Positions 55,694 through 64,000 of a DNA stretch of 64,000 bases are shown piece after piece. Numbering within the stretch: the stretch's first letter is position 1; each line of letters opens with the position of its first letter. Source of the stretch: Eutreptiella sp. 'Long Island Sound 2002' (lineage: Eukaryota > Euglenozoa > Euglenophyceae > Eutreptiales > Eutreptiaceae). The position numbers and the translations under genes are program-made. The notes beneath the pieces were generated by a model, which saw only the letters and a program-made list of their open reading frames with translations, did not search any database and had not been told where the DNA came from. The stretch spans positions 37,457,998 to 37,521,997 of the forward strand of contig OZ038389.1 of the NCBI GenBank assembly GCA_964036045.1, read 5' to 3'.

Positions 55694-57313
55694 CACTCAC
55701 TGCCTGGGGGCAGTGGGCAGTGCAACTCCTGCAATGCACTGCCTCACTGCCTGGGGGCAGTGGACAGTGCAACTCCTGCAATGCACTGCCTCACTGCCTG
55801 GGCGCAGTGGACAGTGCAGCTCCCGCAAGGCACTGCCTCACTGCCCTAGGGGCAGTGGACAGTGCAACTCCTGCAATGCACTGCCTCACTGCCTGGGGGC
55901 AGCGGACAGTGCAACTCCTGCATTGCACTGCCCCACTGCCTGGGGGCAGTGGGCAGTGCAACTCCTGCAATGCACTGCCTCACTGCCTGGGGGCAGTGGA
56001 CAGTGCAACTCCTGCAATGCACTGCCTCAGTGCCTGGGGGCTGTAGGCAGTGCAACTCCTGCAATGCACTGCCTCACTGCCTGGGGGCAGTGGGCAGTGC
56101 AACTCCTGCAATGCACTGCCTCACTGCCTGGGGGCAGTGGGCAGTGCAACTCCTGCAATGCACTGCCTCACTGCCCTGGGGCAGTGGGCAGTGCAACTCC
56201 TGCAATGCACTGCCTCACTGCCTGGGGGCAGTAGGCAGTGCAACTCCTGCAATGCACTGCCTCACTGCCTGGGGGCAGTGGGCAGTGTAACTCCCACAAT
56301 GCACTGCCACAGTGCCTGGGGGCAGTGGGCAGTGCAACTCCTGCAATGCATTGCCCCACTGCCTGGGGGCAGTGGGTAGTGCAACTCCTGCAATGCACTG
56401 CCTCACTGCCCTCGGGCAGTAGGCAGTGCAACTCCTGCAATGCACTGCCTCACTGCCTGGGGGCAGTGGGCAGTGCAACTCCTGCAATGCACTGCCTCAC
56501 TGCCTGGGGGCAATGGACAGTGCAACCCCTGCAATGCACTGCCTCACTGCCTGGGCAAAGTGGACAGTGCAGCTCCCGCAAGGCACTGCCTCACTGCCCT
56601 AGGGGCAGTGGACGGTGCAACTCCTGCAATGCACTGCCTCACTGCCTGGGGGCAGTGGGCAGTGCAACTCCTGCAATGCACTGCCTCACTGCCTGGGGGC
56701 AGCGGGCAGTGCAACTCCTGCAATGCACTGCCTCACTGCCTGGGGGCAGCGGACAGTGCAACTCCTGCATTGCACTGCCCCACTGCCTGGGGGAATGGGC
56801 AGTGCAACTCGTGCAATGCACTGCCGCACTGCCTGGGGGCAGCGGGCAGTGCAACTCCTGCAATGCACTGCCCCACTGCCTGGGGGCAGTGGGCAGTGCA
56901 ACTCGTGCAATGCACTGCCTCACTGTCCTGGGGTAGTAGGCAGTGCAACTCCTACAATGTACTGCCTCACTGCCTGGGGCAGTGGGCTGTGCAACTCCTG
57001 CAATGCACTGCCTCACTGCCTTGGGGCTGTGGGCAGTGCAACTCCTGCAATGCACTGCCTCACTGTCCTGGGGTAGTAGGCAGTGCAACTCCTACAATGT
57101 ACTGCCTCACTGCCTGGGGCAGTGGGCTGTGCAACTCCCGCAATGCACTGCCTCACTGCCTGGGGGCAGTAGGCAGTGCAACTCCTGCAATGCACTGCCT
57201 CACTGCCTGGGGGCAGTGGGCAGTGCAACTCCTGCAATGCACTGCCTCAGTGCCTGGGGGCAGTGGGCAGTGCAACTCCTGCCATGCACTGCCTCAGTGC
57301 CTGGGGGCAGTGG
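55694..57313. repeat. 47-bp satellite array, G-rich orientation
   Basis: About 34 units, more diverged than the large array, ending CAGTGG at the tail of LINE-A copy 2. Several units are shortened (GCCTGGGGCAGTGGGCTG) in a duplicated pair near 56930-57130. Confidence 0.95.
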
Positions 57314-57858
57314 AGGAGGAGGAGGAGGAGGAGCGCCTGCCGTGGTCCCACGTACGGTGAGCCGTGGCGTCGTCCCTCGGGGGCCCCACGTAGGCTCTGC
57401 CGAGGGAGTCCTCCGTCTTACCTCCGCTAGAGTAAGACGAATCTTGTTGCACACCTGAGAACGCTCCTCCCAGCAGGCCGTCTGGGTCACAGCGCCGGCG
57501 TACAACAACGCTACGGTCCGATCTGCACTCCGGTCCCGGCCACCAACCGCTCCGACCTGTCCTGGATCCAGCCGAGTCAGCGTTCCAAGATCAACGGGCA
57601 CGGAAGATGTGGGTCTCCCGGGGCATCACCCCCGGCTTAGAACGCCGCCAGACAAGGAGCGCGGTCTGGCACGACTGCGCGCTGTACCGGAACGGTCCGG
57701 GCGCGGGAGGTCGAGGACGGGTCACGGGCGGGGACAAGGCCACGGGGCGGGCCGGCCCAGGGCCACCTGCATGTCTTTGAAGACCGTCCGGGGGCCCTGG
57801 GAAGCCGCAGTAAGGATGGCCGAGAACGCCGAATGTAGTGCGGCACACCATGAGGGGA

Positions 57859-60800
57859 TCACATCCCACGGAGACCGGCCTCCAGGCTCCGTCCATTGCC
57901 ACCGTAATGGATGGCCCAGAGGCGGCGCTGATCCGGGAGATGGGGGGCAAGCCCGTGCCGGCCGAGACTGTCCAAGATGATGACGTCATAGGTCTCCAGT
58001 CCTATGTCCCGTCGTACGGCCGGCGGAATCTGGTTCGTCGCGTTGTACACATACAAGACTCGGTACGGACTGCACTTGTCCTGGGTGGAATTGGCGGTCG
58101 TCATCTTGGGGGCCAGGAGGAGGTCTCCTGACAGCCACAGGCCCAGGATGACGTCCCAGGCTGGCCACCTGGGCGATCCAGGCGTCGGGGCCCAGTTGGC
58201 CACGTGATACCACGCCCGCGAAGGGCGGCCGGTGAGGGATTGGTTCACGGGGCGTCCCTTCTGGGGGGAGAAGTGGTCGGCAAGAGGTAGGACGGGCACC
58301 GCGTGCCGCTTATGTAGGAGGACGGTAGTAAGAACGACGTCGCAGAGAAGGCCACGGAGACGCGCAGGACGCAGACCCCTGTGTAGCAGGGCATCCCTGT
58401 GCGGCGTGGAGATGGTTCCGAGACGACCGATAGTGTAGGTGGCGATGGTGTGGTGGGCCGGGGAGCCATCCACAGCCAGCATGAACGGCTCGTCCCCCCA
58501 AAGGACGAGGGTGCCCCAAGCAGTGGGCGTACAGTGGCGCCAGGCACGGCACCTCTGAGAGAGTCGGGCCGCAAGCCACCGATGGTAGTGGGCGCGGATG
58601 AGCGGGTCAAGCGGGCAAGAGAGGACGTGGTCCCCGGAGGCGGGCATGTTGCAGAGGGGGCAGGGCGTGTCCCTCGGGGGGAACAGGGAGAGGCGGATGC
58701 CGGTGACCGTGAGGTGGTCCCCCCATGTGATGAGGCCGTGGCTGACGACGTTGGCGTACTCGTTGAGGGCGGGGTGGCGCTGGGGCGGGGGGGATGCAGA
58801 GTAGGCGTGGTGGGAGGCGAGCAAGGCGCGGCGCGCGTGGGGCATGGCGTCGTGGACCTGGAGGCCCGCGTGGGAGAAGCAGATGCGGGGTTGCTGTAGG
58901 GGGCTGAGCCATCCCACGGCGTCTGGGCAGGTGTCCGCAGCTCGCCCTGCCGCCTCGTCTACCTGGTCCAGCAGGGCATCGAGCCAGGTGCCGGCGATAT
59001 GGGAATAGAGGTGACGGGGAGGGGTGTGACCGTGGGCCATGTCGCGACACGCTCTTATGAGATCCCCTTGTAGCGAGTCCTCCGGCTCGCGGCGCCCCTC
59101 CTGGGCTGTGATGTACCCTTTGCAGTCCGCAAAGTGCCACGCACCGGATCGGAAGCCGAAGGCAGGGTCGGCTGAAGGCCCCCTGGCGGTGAGGGCCACC
59201 CATGCCGTGTACAGCTCCGCCGTGTAGGTGTTGTCCAGCCTCAAGGGGATGGGGACGGGGTACAGCTGGTACCGGAGGGTGACGGGGCAGAACACCGCCA
59301 CTGCCCCGCCGCAGCGCCGGGTCCTCGGGCACCACGACGCGTCGTGGAGGATCCCATAGTTCTCAGGGAGCCAGGAGAACGTGGGGACTGTCGCAGTCAC
59401 CGCTTGGCAACGCCTAACCGGGGGGGCGGTGCCGACCGGCGGAGTGGGGCGGGGCGACGCCCGGGGCCACCCCTTCCGTCGCGCGTCCTCTGCACTGCGA
59501 TGGCCCGCAAGCATCCACGCATGGGTGTCCTGGACCTCGAGTCCGGGGGACGACAGGGCCAGCACATGGGGGGTGTGGCGTGGCAGATGGCTGTCAGGGG
59601 GCAAGTGGATGGAGATGTCGCACTGGTGGCACAGGGCGACAAACGGATCGTGATCCGTGGGGTGTGCAGTGCACCGGAGCCCGAGCTCTGAGATGAGGCA
59701 GGGCTGGGAAGGATGGAACCGCCAGAGGGCAGTCAGGAGCCCGTGGCGCATGGACCGGCAGACCAGGGGGTTGGGGTGGTTCAGGTGCCGGATGTAGACG
59801 CCGAAGAAGTTAGCAAACCCAATGACCGGTGCCGGGGGGATACCGACTCCCCCTTCGGGGACCCCGCGGAGGAAGTGGGCAGGGGCGGATAGGGCCCACC
59901 CAGCGGTGGCGCGCATGGCCGAGGCGGTCATGGCGTCCAGCACGCGCAGGGCCCCGTAGGAGGGGGGGCGGACACTGGTAAACCAGTTGACCGCCCCATG
60001 GCACTTGGCGGCATACATGGCGAGGGGGTAGTGGGCGGGAAGTCGCGGGGCGCGGAGCGCTCGGCACGCAGCGCGGGTGCCCGAGAACAGGCGCCTGGAG
60101 TCGACGGGATGGAAGAGGTGGGGAAGGGCATGGCGGCCAAGGACGCGGACGTAGTCGTGGCTTGTGGCACAGCGCACGGGGTGACCTTTGAGGTATACCG
60201 TGTCGTTGAGGAAATGGACCTGACCATCGCGCATGTCCGTGCCGACCAAGACTGTTTTGGTCGGGTCAGAGTGGAGGTTGGTGAGGCGGCCTGCCCTCTC
60301 AATGCCGCTGGCGAGGGCGGGCAAGTGGCAACGGTCGCCGGGCAGCCACTGGGTATCATCCATCAGGAGAACCCGGTTCAGCGGGCCCGCGGGGGTGTCG
60401 GCGGGGGGGACGGAACGGCAGGCTTCGTGTCCCCGAACTTCGCCATATATGCAGTACTTCATGCCGGACACGGGGCACCCTTGCCCCGTGCCGGCCCCCA
60501 GCCGGGTGGAGGACGGAGAGCGCCCGTCAGCCCCTCCCATGTGCACCTCAAGGGCGCGGTCATGGTGCTGAAGGGTCGCGGCGTCGGCCGGGGAGATCCC
60601 TGCGGCGGTTAGGACGGCGTACTCGGTGGTGTGGTTGATGGAGCCATACGCGTGGCGGACATCGTCCGACAGAACCCACGCTTCGAGGTGCCGGCGCCAG
60701 CGGTCCCACCATACATCGCGTAGGACGCGGAGTAGCTCCACGGAGGAGCAGTGCGGGGACATCCCGAACTGGTAGGGCGGCAGGATGCCGCCCTGAACCA

Positions 60801-63009
60801 GGCGGGGCTGGTAGTGGTCTTTGATGAGGGCGGCCGTGAGCTTCCATATCGTGGCCAGATTGGTGAGCGGCCTGCCGTTTGCAATGGGGCCGTGCGGCGT
60901 CTTTTTTGGAAGGTTGATGAAATCTGCAGAGTGTGCCTGGGGCACGGGTACCCCACGGAGAATACTGTTGATCAGGTCCACAATCGTCGCAAATTGGGCA
61001 TCCTCCAATTGTCCGAACAGCCGGTACTCCAGTAAATCGTGGTACGGCACAGTGGCCGCCGCCCGGCGGATGATGGCTCGCAAGTTTGCGATGGTGGCGT
61101 TGGGTGGTGGGCCGAGCGGCCTGCCCTCCCATCCCGTGATGGTCCGGACGCGCGCGAGTGAGAGTGCCTCAAGAGGGGCAAGGTGCCTTTGGCGTAGCTG
61201 GTCCAACGCAACGGCGGCTTGTTGATGGAGAGGCACCGGGACGCCTACCACGTAGACAGGATCCGCCGGGGGTACATAGCGCGCCCCTAACGTGCGGCGG
61301 TAGTCCACTTTGGTGGGCTGGCCAGGGGCAGCGGGTAGGGGCGCCAGCCCTACATCCTTCTCCAGAAGGAGAACGTCCCAGGCCGCTCGGATGCGTTCTT
61401 TGAGGCGGGCGACCTCCACGAGGTGCGACGATTGGGATGCCCAATCTGAGTAGGCGAGGGTGTAGCGTTGAAGGTTGGCGACGTGGACACGTATCGTCGA
61501 TGGTACCGGCTGGCTGGGGACGGGGGGCCCGTAGGCAGCCGTAGCTGCGGCGTATAGCGCCGAGGTCACCTCGGTATAGCGTGGCTGCGCGTGGGGCGCG
61601 CCTGGGGGCGGCGTAGTGAGCTCGGCCCGAAAAGTGTCGTTGAGGGTGCGGAGCTGGCTGGCGAGGGGCGCCCGCGGGATGGGGAAGCGGCCCTTTTTCG
61701 AAGGGCACACCAATCGGGGCGCTGGCGGGAGGTCATGGAGGGTGGCAGTCACGGGCAAGTGGTCAGATGGGAAACTGGAGTCGGAGCGCACCTCCGTGGT
61801 GTGGGCTGCTTCCGAAGGGGCGCGGAGGAAGATGTGGTCCAGGGCACCTGCGAAACCTTGCGGGCTCAGCCACGTGGGGGCCTCTGCAAGGGGGCGCAGA
61901 CGGCGCATCCCAAGACGCGCGAGCGTGGGGAGGACGAGGTCACAGAGGGAGGCAGGGGAGACAGGGAGGTGCGAGACCCATCGGCAATAAGCGTTTAGGT
62001 CCCCTGTCAGGACAACTACTCTAGCCGGGGTGAGGAGGAGGTACGGGTATACCCAATCCAGGATTTCTTGGAGGGTGTCGAGGTTCCCGTCGGCGGGGAG
62101 ATACACGTTGGCGTGGCAGTGGGTCACGCCCGCCATGGTGAAGTGTGTGACGAGGGCCCGTCCCGACGGGTGGGCGCTGTGGCTGGTCACGGCCAGGTCC
62201 GGGGTCCTGTAGAGGAGAGTGGCACATCCCCCAGCCAATCTTGCTGGTGCCTGGATGGTGTGGTATAGGGGATGCACCCGTTGGATGATCAGGGGTCCCG
62301 CTTCTTGAACATGCAGGGTTAGCGGGTACTGGCACTCGCGCACCAGGACGTCAAGGGCGCGGAGCTTAGGTCGCAGGGACATCCGCACGTTGAGGGTCAT
62401 CACGTCCGGGCGGGGTGACACGTGGCCGGCAAGGGGGGGACCAGGGCAGGAGCCGGCGGAGTGCTGGGTTAGCTTGCGGTCTACGGCTGCGGGGAGGGCG
62501 CGAGGCAGGCCTCGCACCCACTTGCGGAGGTGCCGGTGGTGGTACGTGGCCGCTATCGCCAAGACACTGGCCCGGGTGAGGCCTGTGGCTGTGATGGAGA
62601 CACGGCTGTGTAGGGATTGTGGGAGGACCACGTGGTGGTGCTCGGGCAAGATGAAGGAGGTGGGGGGCAGGCCCTTGCGGCAGAGCTGCAACTGATGGGA
62701 ACCCGCCACCTGCACACAGTGCACGGCGCCCACTAACCACAGAACGTCACGGGGCCTGGGGTCCGCCCCGCTGCACGCCCGGTAATAGTGCACACCCACC
62801 GGCAGGTGCAGGCACATTTCGAGGGCGTAGGGGGGCGGGATGAACTGGGCAGTGCCTGGGGCCGGCACCGGTACCAGGCCCCACTCTCTGGGGGGGGAGC
62901 TGGGAGTGTATGCGCCCAGGTGCAGGTCCCGGACGTGGGGGACGCCGTCGAGGTGGGAGTGGCGGAGCTGAGACACAGCGTCAGGAATGTCCTCATTGCG
63001 CCTCGCCAT
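57859..63009 (-). CDS. LINE-A ORF2 copy 2, C-terminus truncated by frameshift
   Basis: 1716 codons from ATG at 63009, closely similar to copy 1 throughout. Endonuclease motifs are kept (GDLN, ALDHIF, SDHLPV), as are RT motifs (LSDDVRHAYGSI, GTGQGCPVSG, LLMDDTQW), RNase H residues and the CX2CX7HX3C knuckle (CPLCNMPASGDHVLSC). Two differences stand out. Two codons are missing near residue 185. Near 57865 a one-base deletion (TCCCAC against TCTCCAC in copy 1) ends the protein at GLRGM, about 48 residues short, where copy 1 reads GLCGDVIPSWC. The rest is intact, so catalysis might survive the loss if the tail is dispensable. Confidence 0.88.
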   Translation of the reverse strand: MARRNEDIPDAVSQLRHSHLDGVPHVRDLHLGAYTPSSPPREWGLVPVPAPGTAQFIPPPYALEMCLHLPVGVHYYRACSGADPRPRDVLWLVGAVHCVQVAGSHQLQLCRKGLPPTSFILPEHHHVVLPQSLHSRVSITATGLTRASVLAIAATYHHRHLRKWVRGLPRALPAAVDRKLTQHSAGSCPGPPLAGHVSPRPDVMTLNVRMSLRPKLRALDVLVRECQYPLTLHVQEAGPLIIQRVHPLYHTIQAPARLAGGCATLLYRTPDLAVTSHSAHPSGRALVTHFTMAGVTHCHANVYLPADGNLDTLQEILDWVYPYLLLTPARVVVLTGDLNAYCRWVSHLPVSPASLCDLVLPTLARLGMRRLRPLAEAPTWLSPQGFAGALDHIFLRAPSEAAHTTEVRSDSSFPSDHLPVTATLHDLPPAPRLVCPSKKGRFPIPRAPLASQLRTLNDTFRAELTTPPPGAPHAQPRYTEVTSALYAAATAAYGPPVPSQPVPSTIRVHVANLQRYTLAYSDWASQSSHLVEVARLKERIRAAWDVLLLEKDVGLAPLPAAPGQPTKVDYRRTLGARYVPPADPVYVVGVPVPLHQQAAVALDQLRQRHLAPLEALSLARVRTITGWEGRPLGPPPNATIANLRAIIRRAAATVPYHDLLEYRLFGQLEDAQFATIVDLINSILRGVPVPQAHSADFINLPKKTPHGPIANGRPLTNLATIWKLTAALIKDHYQPRLVQGGILPPYQFGMSPHCSSVELLRVLRDVWWDRWRRHLEAWVLSDDVRHAYGSINHTTEYAVLTAAGISPADAATLQHHDRALEVHMGGADGRSPSSTRLGAGTGQGCPVSGMKYCIYGEVRGHEACRSVPPADTPAGPLNRVLLMDDTQWLPGDRCHLPALASGIERAGRLTNLHSDPTKTVLVGTDMRDGQVHFLNDTVYLKGHPVRCATSHDYVRVLGRHALPHLFHPVDSRRLFSGTRAACRALRAPRLPAHYPLAMYAAKCHGAVNWFTSVRPPSYGALRVLDAMTASAMRATAGWALSAPAHFLRGVPEGGVGIPPAPVIGFANFFGVYIRHLNHPNPLVCRSMRHGLLTALWRFHPSQPCLISELGLRCTAHPTDHDPFVALCHQCDISIHLPPDSHLPRHTPHVLALSSPGLEVQDTHAWMLAGHRSAEDARRKGWPRASPRPTPPVGTAPPVRRCQAVTATVPTFSWLPENYGILHDASWCPRTRRCGGAVAVFCPVTLRYQLYPVPIPLRLDNTYTAELYTAWVALTARGPSADPAFGFRSGAWHFADCKGYITAQEGRREPEDSLQGDLIRACRDMAHGHTPPRHLYSHIAGTWLDALLDQVDEAAGRAADTCPDAVGWLSPLQQPRICFSHAGLQVHDAMPHARRALLASHHAYSASPPPQRHPALNEYANVVSHGLITWGDHLTVTGIRLSLFPPRDTPCPLCNMPASGDHVLSCPLDPLIRAHYHRWLAARLSQRCRAWRHCTPTAWGTLVLWGDEPFMLAVDGSPAHHTIATYTIGRLGTISTPHRDALLHRGLRPARLRGLLCDVVLTTVLLHKRHAVPVLPLADHFSPQKGRPVNQSLTGRPSRAWYHVANWAPTPGSPRWPAWDVILGLWLSGDLLLAPKMTTANSTQDKCSPYRVLYVYNATNQIPPAVRRDIGLETYDVIILDSLGRHGLAPHLPDQRRLWAIHYGGNGRSLEAGLRGM

Positions 63010-63017
63010 GTCCCGGG

Positions 63018-64000
63018 CTACCGGTCTCGCGGATGCCGACCGAAGTACGGCTGGAAGCGGTGGGGGTCGGCTGGGGGGTTCCAGGGCGGGGGAGCGTAGG
63101 GGTTGTGGGCCATGGCCACCCGGGGGTCGTGGGGGTCCCCCGAGTACGGGTATGGCTGGAGGGGGGCTGCTGCATGGTGGTCGTGGCGGCTGGAATGCGC
63201 TCGGGGTTCATCGCGGTACGCGCTACGACGCCTCGGCGGAGGGCTGTCGCGGCGATGGCCTTGGCTGCGGCGGCGGGACGGGGACCGGTCCGAGCGGCGG
63301 GGGCTGTACCTGCGCTGATATTTGGGGTCCGGTTCTCCTTCCGATCCTGACGTCGCCGTAAGGTCCACCTGATCGTCACGGTCCCGTGGACGGCGCTGCT
63401 TCCCGCGGGTTCCCCGATGAGTTTTCCGGGGCGGATGGTCTCGGTCAGGGTCAGGCACTCAGGGCGTGAACGGTTGTTTCTTTGATTCGGCCCATGTCAC
63501 TCGCCAGCCACGAGCCGTGTGCTGCCTGGTCAGTCGCATGCCTCGCTCATACTCTGCTGGTCGGATTCCGACAATCGTGAATTTGGCTGTATGGTTTAAT
63601 TGTTCATCAGTAATGGAGGAAAGGCCTGCGCCAAATTTATCCCTAGGGATAACACCGAGGAGTCCTGCATCAACTTCACCGGACGGCGGATCGTCGACTT
63701 CTTGCCAGCCGACCCACAGGGCTTTCGAGAAGTCTGCGGATCAATTTTTTGGGGCGCATACCCCTTCTTTTTCGCTGCGCCCTGTGCCTGGTTGGCGGCT
63801 GCAACTTCTGCTGGGGAGGTGACTGGACTGTCAGTAACCCGTTGGACCGCAGGGGGGTTGGAGAGGAAGGAGCGCAGGACTTCCGCGATGCCGGGCAGGC
63901 TGGGCGCATGGCTGCGGACCCAGGCCCACTGTTCCCGAATCGGCGACTGCGGGAGGGTGTTGACGTTCGCGCCGTACTGACGGAAGAGCTGGAGGTGGAG
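63018..64000 (-). pseudogene. LINE-A ORF1 copy 2, broken, partial
   Basis: C-terminal part of ORF1, running off the window. Two lesions are visible against copy 1. At 63461-63459 the TGG of TPWVPD has become TGA, leaving a 146-codon downstream frame with the RS-rich region and tail. Near 63727-63737 a one-base loss (TTCGAGAAGTCTGCGG against TTCGAGTAAACTTGCGG) shifts the frame. The ORF1 stop is TAG, compared with TAA in copy 1, again 8 nt before the ORF2 ATG. This copy could not supply full-length ORF1 protein. Confidence 0.85.

Larger units (their letters stand above)
57314..64000 (-). mobile_element. LINE-A copy 2, 5' part beyond window
   Basis: Same family as 20555-30026 and the same orientation. 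It includes the GGA/CTC tail at the satellite junction, the 3' UTR (57314-57858), a nearly complete ORF2 and the 3' portion of ORF1. The junction word (GGCAGTGG before AGGAGG) is the same as in copy 1. Confidence 0.92.

Noticed and set aside
33214-57313. CRISPR array
   Set aside because: The 47-bp units are head-to-tail satellite with no repeat/spacer alternation, and there are no cas genes. The context is eukaryotic.

Overview
This window comes from a GC-rich eukaryotic nuclear genome. It carries two families of LINE-type (non-LTR) retrotransposons, long satellite arrays, pentanucleotide microsatellites and a few segments that look like GT-AG exons. It has no bacterial operon structure, no rRNA or tRNA gene that I can recognise, and almost no single-copy coding sequence. 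A unicellular alga or another protist would fit the composition and repeat style, but the sequence does not settle the taxon.

Layout. Positions 1-2750 are a 47-bp satellite in its C-rich orientation. Positions 2690-3086 are a satellite-edge spacer joined to a 3' fragment of LINE-B; this arm is repeated in inverted orientation at 19064-19460. Positions 3087-6660 mix (CACCCG)n, (ACACC)n and (GGTGT)n tracts, several 5'-truncated LINE-B ends, and about 2 kb of lower-copy sequence with decayed minus-strand exon-like segments. Positions 6696-19018 are a long LINE-B copy on the minus strand, bounded on both sides by (GGTGT)n. It has a 5' region made of about 36 copies of a 94-bp monomer, a proline/RS-rich ORF1 with an RRM-like fold, and a broken ORF2 whose reverse transcriptase is intact but whose APE endonuclease core is missing.

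Positions 19461-20554 are satellite again, now G-rich on the plus strand. Positions 20555-30026 are an apparently complete LINE-A (ORF1 1011 aa, ORF2 1764 aa with APE endonuclease, RT, RNase H, zinc knuckle and an unassigned C-terminal domain). It sits inside the satellite on the minus strand. Positions 30027-31673 are satellite. Positions 31674-33213 are a non-autonomous derivative that shares both ends with LINE-A but has a different interior built of 30/120-bp palindromic repeats. Positions 33214-57313 are about 24 kb of satellite with higher-order repeats and one 3.6-kb inverted block (52074-55693). Positions 57314-64000 are a second LINE-A copy, truncated by the window edge and partly decayed: its ORF2 is nearly complete and its ORF1 is broken.

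How the parts relate. LINE-A and its non-autonomous relative all sit at nearly the same place and in the same orientation in the 47-bp unit, so the satellite looks like their preferred target. LINE-B copies are flanked by (GGTGT)n on both sides, and 5'-truncated LINE-B ends are strung together by the same pentamer. That pattern recalls retroelements that attach to G-rich terminal repeats. The long open frames in satellite, monomer and pentamer tracts follow from stop-free repeat units and are not listed as genes.
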